64,000 bases of DNA from Chloropicon primus (lineage: Eukaryota; Chlorophyta; Chloropicophyceae; Chloropicales; Chloropicaceae), in the NCBI GenBank assembly GCA_023205875.1, contig CP060754.1:806001-870000 (forward strand). The letters are read 5' to 3'. The notes under the pieces were generated by a model. It searched no databases, had not been told where the DNA came from, and worked only from the letters and a program-made list of their open reading frames with translations. The position numbers and the translations under genes were made by a program. Of the stretch, positions 9,116 through 18,208 are shown in pieces (within the stretch, counting starts at the first letter, position 1; each line of letters begins with the position of its first letter).

Positions 9116-12100
9116 ATGGAGGAACGAAAGGAAACTTTGCCTTGGTCTAAGTGGAGGATGGACAAGGGGAAGAGGAAGGTGAGCTTCTCCTCCCTTGACG
9201 GACCCACCGATTGGAGGGGGGGGGGGGACTCGGGGGCGAGCACCTCGGGGCAGCACGAGGAACTCGTGCCGGAACTCGATGGCCGCCCGTTCCTCTCGCT
9301 CGGGGAAGACGCCGCGCGCGAAGGTGACCTGTCTTCGGACTTCAAAGCGCTCTGCGACAGGAACAGCAAACTCGTGTACAAGGAGCTCATCCCCGAGCTC
9401 AGCCGGATTCGGGAGAGCTTGATAAGCGGAAGTAACGAGCTGAGGAGGGCCTTGGGGGCTGACTCGGTCGGTCAGCAGGGCTTCGAGGCCGTCAGGAGCT
9501 TCCCCGTCAAGATCTTGCGGGCGAGACTGGACTCCGAGGGAGTTCTCGACGAGGGGGGGGCTGGCGTGAAGGATGGCACCGAAGGGGTCGGCGCCGTGGC
9601 CACGCAAGCCAAGGAAGAGGGAGGCGAGGTCGATCCCGGTGGTGGGTTTCCAGCTGCAAAGAGTGGCGGCCAGGCTGAGGCCGCTGGGCCGAGGGGCGAC
9701 ACCTTCGCCCGGCTCGCCGAGGCGGCCAGCACGGCAACGACGGTCGAGAGGGACAGGGTCAGAAGGAGGAAGGAGGCGACTCTGGAAAAGAAGGTTCAGG
9801 AAATAAGCGACTACCTCGAGAGGGCGAGGGACGAGAAGCCGCCCCCGACCATGGCCGAAACCTCCAGGTCAGTGGGCGTTCCTCGCGCCGTGAGGGACGT
9901 CCGATTCAAGTCTGATTCGAACCTGAACCTGCGGTCGGACAAGCTGCAATTCATCAGGGGGATGAAGAGCATGCAGTACTCGAAGCTTGTGAGCGCACAG
10001 AGGAGGGTTCGCCCTTTGCAAGACCGGTCAAAAGGCGTGGACAAGGAGTTGCATGCCAACCAAAAGCAGATGTTGATCGACATGAAGTTCCGCAAGCAAA
10101 GGGCGAGGAGTGAGACAAACCCAGCGTTGGGAAGCCAGCAGAGGCAGTGGCTGCCGGGGGATGCCCACGGAGACAGCAAAAACAAATACGCACACTACCA
10201 CTCCACGGTATCTGCAAGAAGGACTCAGCCAGGAAAAAAGCAAAAGGTGGCCTGGGAGGGTAGCCAGTTCAAAGTGACCTTGCTGCAAGAGCTCAGCACC
10301 AAGCTGCGACTGAAAGTGCACTTTGCCTCTTGGAAATGTGCGTACGACACCGCGGTTAGCTTGAGCCTGCTGGTAGCAGCTCGGACAAACAAGGCAAACC
10401 GCGCCACGAAGCGGGTCTTCTTTGAAGAGCTCAAGAAGCTCGTTGTTCAGTTGAGGTCCAAGACCGAACAGGCGGTGCGAGACATCGAGCAGTTCCTGAG
10501 AAAGAGGAATCTTCGGATATGGCTGGAGTACTGCAAGAGGGAGCAGGACCTCCGCGTGAGGTTCGAACATTGCTTCTCGCAGTCCAAGATCAGGCTGAGA
10601 AGGAGGGTGATGCTAGCGTGGATCAGACAGTGTAAAAGAGAGATTTCGCTTAGGAAGAGCTTTCATGCCCTTCAGAAAGCACGCAGGGATATAGTCAGAA
10701 GGAGCGTCCTTTCGAGCTGGATGTCCTACACCAAGAGGGAGTTCGATTTGCACAAAAAGTTCTTGCACCTTTCACTCGTGCACGAGGAGAGGATGAAAAA
10801 GTCGGTCATGATGTATTGGAAGTTCAGGGTCGTGAGGAAGAGCATCAAGGACATCAACGTGGGCTTGGCTTCCGTGTTCTGGAGAATGAGGATGGTGCAC
10901 ATCGTGGTGTCTGGGTGGAAGGGGGTTGTCTTGAGAATGAGAAATCTGAGGAGAGCAGTTTACTCTGACAGAGGTGGGGCCGGTGCAACTGGCGGGGCCG
11001 AGAGCAGCGTGTACATTAAGGAAGACAACAAAAAACTTGCAAGGGTCTTGTCTGAAATGAAAAAGGCGAAGTCTGTCCTGATGCCCAAAGTAAGAGTCCT
11101 GCAAGACATGCAACCCACGCTGTGGGAAAGCACGATCGAAGGGCCAAGCAATGAGGGCGGACGAAGAATTCAAAAGGATTTTGATCTTCAAGAAATATGG
11201 ACTGGGCACACGTTTAGTGATGACGACGACCCTGTATCCGATATCGACGACCAGGAGGAGGGCGCAAGACTACAAGTTGCATGGCGGGAGCACAAATCGC
11301 CAGCTAAAACTGTCAGGGCTTTTGAGATCATCTCAGCTAGTGTCAATCCTGCTCGGAGCCCCAGTCGCATCGAGCGTGCTCCTGCCAAATCTCGAACTAT
11401 GGAAGACATAAGGAGTCAGTACATTGCCGCGATGACAGGCATGATTCCGGTTGAGCAAAGGGGGAGCAAAGTGGAGTTGACCACGTCTGGAACCTCTCCA
11501 GTTCATGGCCCTCGGATGGTCGATGCCACAATCGAGGCAATCGAAGAGGTGGAGAGCCAGGACATGGCGACCATCACCACTGTCACGGCGTCCTCCATGG
11601 TTTCAGCAGGCACGACACCGGTGCGTGGCCCTCGGATGGTCGATGCCACAATCGAGGCAATCGAAGAGGTGGAGAGCCAGGACATGGCGACCATCACCAC
11701 TGTCACGGCGTCCTCCATGGTTTCAGCAGGCACGACACCGGTGCGTGGCCCTCGGATGGTCGATGCCACAATCGAGGCAATCGAAGAGGTGGAAAGCCAG
11801 GACATGGCGACCATCACCACTGTCACGGCGTCCTCCATGGTTTCAGCAGGCACGACACCGGTGCGTGGCCCTCGGATGGTCGATGCCACAATCGAGGCAA
11901 TCGAAGAGGTGGAAAGCCAGGACATGGCGACCATCACCACTGTCACGGCGTCCTCCATGGTTTCAGCAGGCACGACACCGGTGCGTGGCCCTCGGATGGT
12001 CGATGCCACAATCGAGGCAATCGAAGAGGTGGAGAGCCGGGATGCAGCAACAACGACTGAGGAGACCACAGCTTTGGTAGCGACAGCCAAACAAGCTGAG

Positions 12101-14110
12101 CCAGAGATGGTTTCAGCGGGAACAACACCAGTGAAGGCACTCTTCCCAACAATTCAGGGATATAAGCCTCTGTGCTCCGATGAAGACGTCGTTGAATCTG
12201 GTGATCAATCACGGGCAACTGTAACGGAAGAAAACGAGAATGTCTCCAAAAGATTGGTGGAAGAATTTGGTACGGATGGTGGCCTCGCAACAGAAGCCAT
12301 CGAAGGAGGAGGAGTGTCGATTGTCGTGATGCCTCCCGTGAATGTCGTTGGGGGCGCCAGCAGTGATCCCACCAGCGCCATCCACCCACCCATTCAGAGC
12401 CTGAAAGAATTGGCGGAAGAATTTTATCACAGGAATCTCTCCAGAAGAATCTTGCGAGCAGTCAAGGTGCAGATCGCAAGGTCCAAGCACATAGGATCTT
12501 TGGCAGAGGAAAGCTACAAGTGGCACGTCAACCGGTATTATCTGAACATTTGGTATCACAACACGGTGGTGGTAGGAAGGATTGCGGGAAAGAGGGGAGC
12601 CCAAGTCATCTTATTGCGACACCTTCGCGCGTGGGAGAGGTTTGCGGCGGCAAGCAAGAGCCTCAAGGACAGGTCAAAGTCGGTGGAAAGGGCCCACAAG
12701 GTCCATCGCATGCTGAGCGCATTTAAGCACATGAGGAGGGCCCATTCCCAATCGAGGTTGCTCAAGGCAAAGCTTGCCGAATACAGGGAAAAGGGTTGCA
12801 CGCGATGCTGCCAGAAGGTTCTTCACATTTGGAGGCTGTGGTCCAACCTCCACATCACTCGAAGAGTCGCAGTACTGAGGGTGATTTACCGGATGAGGCT
12901 ACGGGTCAAGAGACAATGCTTGATGGCGTGGTGGCAGGTCCAGCAGTCCAGCAAGCTGTTGAAGAGGGTATTGGTGCAGACGAGCAAAATGTACGAAACG
13001 GACGACGGCGTTGAGAGCACTCTGGAAAACACGTTTTCCCTCTTGATGCGTGTGCTCTATGCGTGGAAGCGCCTAATTTTCGTGAAGAAGGGGTCAATGA
13101 AAGCGAATACGGCAGCCTCGATGTTGCAAAAGTCTCTCGGTGCTCTTTTGCAGCCAAAAATCTCGCAGCATCAGCAGGAGCAACAGCTACAGCTACAGCA
13201 AATGGATGGAGAGACAAAGAAGAAGGTCGAAAGGGAAAGGTTGAGAGGCTCTTGCCACAAAATGTTTCTTCTGTGGTATCTCCTTTCGAGGAGCCTGAGC
13301 GAAGACTCCTCCCTCGTGAGGTCCAGGCTGCAGAGCGAAACCAGATTTCGCACAGAGTTTCAGTACCGCAGGAACAAGCTCATTTCAAGATCGATGGGGC
13401 GCTGGAAGTCCGCACTCGTGGCCAAAGAAAATGCAGCACGGATGCACTACATCATCAGCCTGTGCCGGAGGTGCCTGACGGCCTGGCAAGACCTTCTTCT
13501 GCGATTGAGACAAAAAGAACACTTAGCTTTCGAGATGTGCGAGAGGAGGTTGATGCGATTCACCTTTTGGAACTGGAACGTGAGTGCGAGGGAGAAAATC
13601 ATGCAAAAAGTGCTGAGGCTTCGTCTAACCTTTGAGCACTGGAAAGGCAAGGTCTTGCGCAATGCCATGACCCAGTCGAGTCCTCTTGGGTCCGCGAGCT
13701 CCGCGAGAGACGAAGTCGAGAAGGGCGTGGTGATGGATGCAGATGTCGATGTCTCCGAAGCAAGGAAGACCGGTCCAGAAGGTCCAGAAGGTGTCGCCGG
13801 GAGGCGGCGCCTGGTTGTGACCCGCGAGTCCTACAAAGTGCGTCCCGTGGTGAGCGAGACTCCGCAGCCTCAAGTGGCCTACCAGCACGACGGGGGCGCG
13901 GCGCATTCCCTGAGTGAGAGGCCCTCCCTCGGCTCGGAATTCAAGCACTTCTCGCAGTACATCAGCAGCATATCCACCAAGCACGTTTCTGATGACACCG
14001 TCAAACAACTTGAAGAGTTAAGATGCCAATGGAAGCTCGATCAGCTCCTGCAAGTGAGGTCTTACGTGCTTGGTGCTCGCCTTGCAGAATCGGAGTTCTT
14101 TGATGCCTAG
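9116..14110 (+). CDS. Sfi1-like giant repeat protein (centrin-binding type), 1664 aa
   Basis: A single-exon gene for 1664 residues. Two blocks (about 395-610 and 1095-1515) consist of loose helical repeats with a Trp every 23-40 residues in basic surroundings, such as 'RRRVMLAWIRQCKREISLR' and 'RRSVLSSWMSYTKREFDLH'. This pattern matches Sfi1-type repeats, which bind centrin along a long helix at centrosomes and basal bodies. Between the blocks lies an array of 40-residue repeats (about 802-974) rich in Thr/Ser/Glu. The N-terminal 300 residues are polar; a short Gln-rich stretch is near 1350. No catalytic motif is present. The ATG at 9116 follows an overlapping upstream frame. It converges with the FTB gene 36 bp away. 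Family assignment rests on repeat style only. Confidence 0.65.
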   Translation: MEERKETLPWSKWRMDKGKRKVSFSSLDGPTDWRGGGDSGASTSGQHEELVPELDGRPFLSLGEDAAREGDLSSDFKALCDRNSKLVYKELIPELSRIRESLISGSNELRRALGADSVGQQGFEAVRSFPVKILRARLDSEGVLDEGGAGVKDGTEGVGAVATQAKEEGGEVDPGGGFPAAKSGGQAEAAGPRGDTFARLAEAASTATTVERDRVRRRKEATLEKKVQEISDYLERARDEKPPPTMAETSRSVGVPRAVRDVRFKSDSNLNLRSDKLQFIRGMKSMQYSKLVSAQRRVRPLQDRSKGVDKELHANQKQMLIDMKFRKQRARSETNPALGSQQRQWLPGDAHGDSKNKYAHYHSTVSARRTQPGKKQKVAWEGSQFKVTLLQELSTKLRLKVHFASWKCAYDTAVSLSLLVAARTNKANRATKRVFFEELKKLVVQLRSKTEQAVRDIEQFLRKRNLRIWLEYCKREQDLRVRFEHCFSQSKIRLRRRVMLAWIRQCKREISLRKSFHALQKARRDIVRRSVLSSWMSYTKREFDLHKKFLHLSLVHEERMKKSVMMYWKFRVVRKSIKDINVGLASVFWRMRMVHIVVSGWKGVVLRMRNLRRAVYSDRGGAGATGGAESSVYIKEDNKKLARVLSEMKKAKSVLMPKVRVLQDMQPTLWESTIEGPSNEGGRRIQKDFDLQEIWTGHTFSDDDDPVSDIDDQEEGARLQVAWREHKSPAKTVRAFEIISASVNPARSPSRIERAPAKSRTMEDIRSQYIAAMTGMIPVEQRGSKVELTTSGTSPVHGPRMVDATIEAIEEVESQDMATITTVTASSMVSAGTTPVRGPRMVDATIEAIEEVESQDMATITTVTASSMVSAGTTPVRGPRMVDATIEAIEEVESQDMATITTVTASSMVSAGTTPVRGPRMVDATIEAIEEVESQDMATITTVTASSMVSAGTTPVRGPRMVDATIEAIEEVESRDAATTTEETTALVATAKQAEPEMVSAGTTPVKALFPTIQGYKPLCSDEDVVESGDQSRATVTEENENVSKRLVEEFGTDGGLATEAIEGGGVSIVVMPPVNVVGGASSDPTSAIHPPIQSLKELAEEFYHRNLSRRILRAVKVQIARSKHIGSLAEESYKWHVNRYYLNIWYHNTVVVGRIAGKRGAQVILLRHLRAWERFAAASKSLKDRSKSVERAHKVHRMLSAFKHMRRAHSQSRLLKAKLAEYREKGCTRCCQKVLHIWRLWSNLHITRRVAVLRVIYRMRLRVKRQCLMAWWQVQQSSKLLKRVLVQTSKMYETDDGVESTLENTFSLLMRVLYAWKRLIFVKKGSMKANTAASMLQKSLGALLQPKISQHQQEQQLQLQQMDGETKKKVERERLRGSCHKMFLLWYLLSRSLSEDSSLVRSRLQSETRFRTEFQYRRNKLISRSMGRWKSALVAKENAARMHYIISLCRRCLTAWQDLLLRLRQKEHLAFEMCERRLMRFTFWNWNVSAREKIMQKVLRLRLTFEHWKGKVLRNAMTQSSPLGSASSARDEVEKGVVMDADVDVSEARKTGPEGPEGVAGRRRLVVTRESYKVRPVVSETPQPQVAYQHDGGAAHSLSERPSLGSEFKHFSQYISSISTKHVSDDTVKQLEELRCQWKLDQLLQVRSYVLGARLAESEFFDA
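11494..12037 (+). repeat. 120-bp coding tandem repeat array
   Basis: Four essentially identical 120-bp units lie at 11521-11640, 11641-11760, 11761-11880 and 11881-12000, with a divergent half-copy before (11494-11520) and a partial copy after (12001-12037). Each encodes 40 residues including 'PRMVDATIEAIEEVESQDMA'. The one visible internal difference (GAG versus GAA in VESQ) divides copies 1-2 from copies 3-4. Such identity at the DNA level, silent sites included, implies very recent duplication or gene conversion. Confidence 0.95.
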
Positions 14111-14140
14111 AAAAAGGAATATAATATTCACCATCCCTCT

Positions 14141-14151
14141 TGTAAATTACA
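14141..14151. terminator. Back-to-back TGTAA signals (Sfi1-like / FTB)
   Basis: TGTAA on the plus strand (14141-14145), 31 bp after the Sfi1-like stop, followed directly by TTACA (14147-14151), which is TGTAA on the minus strand and includes the FTB stop codon. Only 36 bp separate the two stop codons, so the 3' UTRs must overlap. Confidence 0.5.
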
Positions 14152-15439
14152 CAAAGCTCTGTACAGCCTTCGTCATCACTTCGGAGAGCTTATCCGCCCT
14201 GATGTTGCACAGGAGGTCCGTCTTGCCCTCGTCCGGGGCACCGATGCGGAAACAGAGCGACAACCCACTGAGCGAGTAACACGTGTGATAGTAATCGGGG
14301 TTCGTTCCTGGCTTGTCCCTCAAGCCCCCGTCGTCCAACTGGCAACACAGCAAGACCCAGTCTTGAAGCGCCTCCGAGTGAAAGGCTTCGCACGAGTCGG
14401 CCCCAAATTTTTGGTTGTAGCAGTCACTGACCAGGCACACCAGGGAACCCTGCCAGAAGGAGTAGCAAGAGTCCACCAACTTGTTCGTCCTGCCGTTGAA
14501 CCCCCCCTCGATCGGCTGCTGGCGGTTCGAGACCCACTCCAGAAGCTGGTAGAGGTCCACCTCGTCCTCTTTCCCCACGAGCGAGAGCGCAGCAAAGGCG
14601 CAGTAGGAATAACCGCCGTGAGCCTCGTTCCCCGGCTCGCCCCCGAACCCTCCCTCGTAGCTCTGGCACCTCCTGATGTACTCCACCATGCCTTCGACAT
14701 CCAAAAAGTCGGTGTCCAGGCCCAGCATCCGACAAACCGCCATGGCCAAGTAGCACGCGCGCATGTCGACCTCCCCGCCGTTGTGGACCGTGAACGCCCC
14801 CTTCTGATCCCCTTGCCGCACCTGCATCTTCCTGAAAAACTCCTTGGTCGCGGCCTTGTCCACCTGCTCCAGAGCTCCCTTGCCCCCCACGATGACGAGG
14901 GCAGCCACGGCCGCGTAGGTCGTCGCGATGTGAGACAGCTGCTGCGGGCCTCCCCCGTAGCCCCCCGAGGGGTTCTGGCAGCTCCCGAGGAAGTCCAGGC
15001 AAGCCCGTTTGTTTGGCGCACGCTCAAGGGCGGACCTGAGCTGCTCAGAGACTTCCTCGTGGTAGGGGTACCACGCCGCCGGAACGAGCTTCTCCCCCCC
15101 TGTGTCCCCCCGCTCGTACTCAAAGCCCAGGAGGGACAGGCCGTGCACGACCCAGTACAGCAGCCAGGGCCTCGACGCGTCCAGCGAGGCGAAGCCCGGG
15201 CTGAGCTGCTTCAGCCCCGAGAGCATGAACCTGACGTGGGCCTCCACCCGCTCCCTCGAGAAGCAGGACGCCACGAAGCATCTCGACGTCGAAGCCTTCT
15301 TCGTCCCCTCCACGGATACGGATACGGATACGGATCCCTCCTCCTCCTCCTCCTCCCTCCTCCTCCTCTTCCCCCTCTCGAGAAGCCCCACCACCTTCCG
15401 CCTCAGCGCCAAGGTCTCCCTCTCGCTCGTCGTCGCCAT
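14147..15439 (-). CDS. FTB: Protein farnesyltransferase subunit beta
   Basis: A 430-residue catalytic beta subunit of protein farnesyltransferase, which attaches farnesyl to C-terminal CaaX cysteines with the alpha subunit. The alpha-alpha barrel repeats are clear: 'GGYGGGPQQLSHIATTYAA', 'GEVDMRACYLAMAVCRMLG', 'YEGGFGGEPGNEAHGGYSYC', 'GGFNGRTNKLVDSCYSFWQG' and 'PDYYHTCYSLSGLS'. Zinc ligands are the Asp and Cys of 'VDSCYSFW' and the His of 'YYHTCY'. The Trp/Tyr pattern fits FTB rather than GGTase-I beta. Residues 15-50 include a Glu run and a Ser-Val repeat from a GATACG/GGATAC tandem. The first in-frame ATG is 15439. It shares a 261-bp divergent promoter with bystin. Confidence 0.95.
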   Translation of the reverse strand: MATTSERETLALRRKVVGLLERGKRRRREEEEEEGSVSVSVSVEGTKKASTSRCFVASCFSRERVEAHVRFMLSGLKQLSPGFASLDASRPWLLYWVVHGLSLLGFEYERGDTGGEKLVPAAWYPYHEEVSEQLRSALERAPNKRACLDFLGSCQNPSGGYGGGPQQLSHIATTYAAVAALVIVGGKGALEQVDKAATKEFFRKMQVRQGDQKGAFTVHNGGEVDMRACYLAMAVCRMLGLDTDFLDVEGMVEYIRRCQSYEGGFGGEPGNEAHGGYSYCAFAALSLVGKEDEVDLYQLLEWVSNRQQPIEGGFNGRTNKLVDSCYSFWQGSLVCLVSDCYNQKFGADSCEAFHSEALQDWVLLCCQLDDGGLRDKPGTNPDYYHTCYSLSGLSLCFRIGAPDEGKTDLLCNIRADKLSEVMTKAVQSFV

Positions 15440-15700
15440 CACCGAAAACGCAAAAACGCAAAGAAAAAAAAAGGATCAAACCCGATCTCGATCGATCAGA
15501 CACAGAGACAGACACAGAGACAGACACAGAGACAGAGACAGTCGTCTCACCTCCCCCCCTCCCCAACGCCCCCTCCCTCTGTCGTTTTTACTTTTTCTTC
15601 TCTGGGAAATCGAGGCCGGCTGGACAGAGAGAGAGGAGAGGAGCCGCCAGGGGACCCTGAGCGAGAGGAAGAGGAAGAGGGAGAGAGGGAGAGAGAGAGG
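15440..15700. promoter_or_regulatory. Divergent promoter, FTB / bystin, with tandem repeat
   Basis: 261 bp between opposite starts. At 15498-15541 an AGACACAGAGAC 12-mer repeats about three and a half times, followed by GA-rich leader up to the bystin ATG. No other element recognised. Confidence 0.5.
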
Positions 15701-17134
15701 ATGGGGAAGAAGGGAGGGAAGAGGACGGCGAGCAATCGCCATGAGTTCGACCTGGCGGAGCAGATGAATCCGTCGGATGACACGCTGTCGAAGATATCGG
15801 AGAGGCGGAAGAGGTCGCGCGGGAAGAGGGGTCTGGGGGACTCGGACGAGGAGGAGCTGCCGCAGGACGCGGACGCCAACTTCGAGCAGGCGATGGGGGA
15901 GAAGATCCTGAAGGAGGCGAAGCTGCAGAGGCTCGAGATGGAGAGGGAGGCCGAGGAGAGGTCGGGGGTCAGCCGCAAGGGGTCCTCGTCCTACTCGGTC
16001 AAGACCGCCATAACGAACGCTGCGAAGAAGTCTGCGAAGGACGACTCGGACAGCGACGAGGAGGAGGCGAGGGACGGGTACGTGGAGGACTACGAGTACG
16101 AGGTTTCGGCGGAGGACGAGAGGATTCTGCAGACTTTCCTGGACCCGAACGCGGAGAGCAAGAGCGCGAAGACGCTGTCGGACATCATCGCGGAGAAGCT
16201 CAGGGAGAGGGAGCACGTGCAGGAGGACTTCGACTTCCGGGCCAACTCGCAGGCCACGGCGGCGGCCACGGGCCTGAGCGAGAAGGCGGTCGAGGTGTAC
16301 AAGCAGGTCGGGAGCTTCCTCTCGAGGTACAAGAGCGGGTCCGTCCCCAAGGCCTTCAAGATCATCCCGAACCTGTCGAACTGGGAGGAGATCCTGTACA
16401 TCACGGACTACGACAGCTGGTCGGTGCAGGCCATGTACCAGGCGACCAGGCTCTTCGCGTCCAACTTGAACGCGAAGATGGCCCAGAGGTTCTTCAGCCT
16501 GGTGCTCCTGCCGAGGGTCCGCATGGAGATCAAGTTCAACAGGAAGCTTCACTTTGCTCTCTTCCAAGCCTTGAAGAAGGCCGCTTACAAGCCCGGGGCT
16601 TTCTTCAAGGGCCTCCTGCTCCCCCTGTGCCAGTCCGGCACCTGCACCGTTCTGGAGGCCGTCATCTTCAGCGCCGTGATCAACAGAATCTCCATCCCCG
16701 TCCTCCACTCCAGCGCGGCCCTTCTTCGGTTGGCGGAGATGAGGTACACAGGAATCAACAGCTTCTTCATCAAGATCTTGCTGGAGAAGAAGTACGCTTT
16801 GCCTTTCAGGGTGATCGACACCCTCGTCGACAGCTTCGTGGCCTTCGAGAGGGAGGAGAGAGAGCTCCCCGTGATTTGGCACCAGTCCTTTTTGACGTTT
16901 ATCCAGAGGTACAAGCATGCCATCACCAAGGAGGACAAGGCGAGGCTGAGGAAGCTTGCCGTGAAGAAGGGGCACTACCTCGTCGGCCCGGAGATTCTCA
17001 GGGAGATCGACCACGGCCACTCCCGGGGCGAGAAGCCGAAGGACGACCCGCAGGACAAGGGGGCCTTCACCTCCATGAAAATTGTGGAGGACGTCAAGGA
17101 CTTTCCCCCCGTGCTCCTCATGGACGAGGACTAG
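15701..17134 (+). CDS. BYSL: Bystin (Enp1), ribosome biogenesis factor
   Basis: A 477-residue bystin/Enp1, needed for 18S rRNA processing and export of pre-40S particles. The N-terminal 200 residues are charged and include acidic patches ('DSDSDEEEA'). The bystin domain begins about residue 195 and shows 'SGSVPKAFKIIPNLSNWEEI', 'ATRLFASNLNAKMAQRFF', 'LLPRVRMEIKFNRKLHFALF' and 'MRYTGINSFFIKILLEKKYA', all diagnostic. Length matches the family (about 440-480). Start: the ATG at 15701 follows a GA-rich leader; the longer open frame upstream overlaps the FTB gene and is not used. Ends 43 bp from the convergent beta-helix gene. Confidence 0.97.
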   Translation: MGKKGGKRTASNRHEFDLAEQMNPSDDTLSKISERRKRSRGKRGLGDSDEEELPQDADANFEQAMGEKILKEAKLQRLEMEREAEERSGVSRKGSSSYSVKTAITNAAKKSAKDDSDSDEEEARDGYVEDYEYEVSAEDERILQTFLDPNAESKSAKTLSDIIAEKLREREHVQEDFDFRANSQATAAATGLSEKAVEVYKQVGSFLSRYKSGSVPKAFKIIPNLSNWEEILYITDYDSWSVQAMYQATRLFASNLNAKMAQRFFSLVLLPRVRMEIKFNRKLHFALFQALKKAAYKPGAFFKGLLLPLCQSGTCTVLEAVIFSAVINRISIPVLHSSAALLRLAEMRYTGINSFFIKILLEKKYALPFRVIDTLVDSFVAFEREERELPVIWHQSFLTFIQRYKHAITKEDKARLRKLAVKKGHYLVGPEILREIDHGHSRGEKPKDDPQDKGAFTSMKIVEDVKDFPPVLLMDED

Positions 17135-17164
17135 AAGGAGAACTTGTGTGTGTGTGTGTGGGTG

Positions 17165-17169
17165 TGTAA
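17165..17169 (+). terminator. TGTAA polyadenylation signal, bystin
   Basis: TGTAA 30 bp after the bystin stop, inside a short (TG)n run. Confidence 0.5.
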
Positions 17170-17177
17170 TCGATTCA

Positions 17178-17990
17178 TTATAACGTCTCAGTGATCTCCG
17201 AGCCAGCGACGCTGTTGTACTTTTGCTTGCCCCCGGAAACTCGCGAGCGGCTCACGCTCACTCGAACCCCCTCACCCCTCGCAAGGACCCCATAGCCTTT
17301 GCAGCCCGTGATGTCCGTGTCCACGATGTGCACCACTCCCCCCACCGCACCTGTCTCGATATCGTCGTACGCGGCCACCCCGTGCTCTTTGCAGTCTCGT
17401 ATCACGCAACGCTGGATCGAGCACGCCGAGGCACCCTCGATTCCGATTCCGGTTCCCGTCGCGGACGTCACCATCGTGTCGTTCAACGTTAGGCTGGCCC
17501 CGCAGTCGACCTCGATTGCAAAGTTGGACGCGACGCTCGGGGATCCGTGCCTCACCCCGAGGCACCCTCGACCCTCGACCTTGCACGTGCCACCAGGGAG
17601 AACGCGTATCACCGGCTCGTAAGGGACGCTGGTCACGTGCTCCAGCCAGCAGGTGGGGGACGTCGACCCAGCCGCTTCGCGGGGTGCCTCGATGACCAGG
17701 GTCTCCCCCCGTTCGACCACGATCTGACCCTTGTACACGCACCCCGGCTCCAGCGCCATCGTCGCCGATCCAGGCTCTCCCGATCCGCCCGTCCTCTCGT
17801 CGGTGTGATGCACTCCCTCCTCCTCCTGGGCGGCCCTGGCTTGGCACTCGCCCGGCGGTGCGTGTACAAGGACCGTGGTCCCAAGAGCGACGAGCGCCTC
17901 CCTCCGCCTCGCATGAGTCCGCGTCGTCCTCGTCCTCGCCAAGGCCGGGAGCCTCGTCCCCCCCCAAGGCACCTGGACACCCCCCTTCAT
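17178..17990 (-). CDS. Right-handed parallel beta-helix (PbH1) protein
   Basis: A 270-residue protein whose C-terminal two-thirds (about 80-265) reads as a right-handed beta-helix. Short strands repeat every 20-24 residues, for example 'SNFAIEVDCGASLTLNDT', 'GIGIEGASACSIQRCVIRDC' and 'GYGVLARGEGVRVSVSRSRV', with the 'GhxhxxG..hxhxxs.h' rhythm of PbH1/FBXO11-type folds. No catalytic residues of pectate lyases are evident and the helix is short, so a binding role is as likely. The N-terminal 75 residues are Arg/Thr/Ala-rich and could target the protein to an organelle. The ATG at 17990 is preferred; an earlier one at 18155 and a later one near 17762 are alternatives. Confidence 0.65.
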   Translation of the reverse strand: MKGGVQVPWGGTRLPALARTRTTRTHARRREALVALGTTVLVHAPPGECQARAAQEEEGVHHTDERTGGSGEPGSATMALEPGCVYKGQIVVERGETLVIEAPREAAGSTSPTCWLEHVTSVPYEPVIRVLPGGTCKVEGRGCLGVRHGSPSVASNFAIEVDCGASLTLNDTMVTSATGTGIGIEGASACSIQRCVIRDCKEHGVAAYDDIETGAVGGVVHIVDTDITGCKGYGVLARGEGVRVSVSRSRVSGGKQKYNSVAGSEITETL

Positions 17991-18208
17991 GGATGCGTTA
18001 AGCCTTCGCTGTCCACAAGCTCTTGCGCGCGAGCGAGAGGGGAACGAGGAGGAGGAGGAGGGGGCGAGGCTTTGATGGGAGGGATCGCTGCGGGGAGGGC
18101 AAGGGGCGAGGGGAGGAGCCTCTGGCGGGATTCGGGAAGGAGCAGCACCAAGCACCAGCGGTTGGAAAAAGTAATTTGCAATGAAAGTTCAACGTTCAAA
18201 AACAGTTA

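Noticed and set aside
11503-12090. Repeat-containing open frames in other frames of the 120-bp array, and the idea of a CRISPR array
   Set aside because: The 120-bp unit is a multiple of three, so it stays open in other frames by default. There are no spacers between units and the genome is eukaryotic.
14285-15700. N-terminal extension of bystin reaching back to 14285
   Set aside because: It would overlap the whole farnesyltransferase gene antisense; bystin homology and a good ATG begin at 15701.
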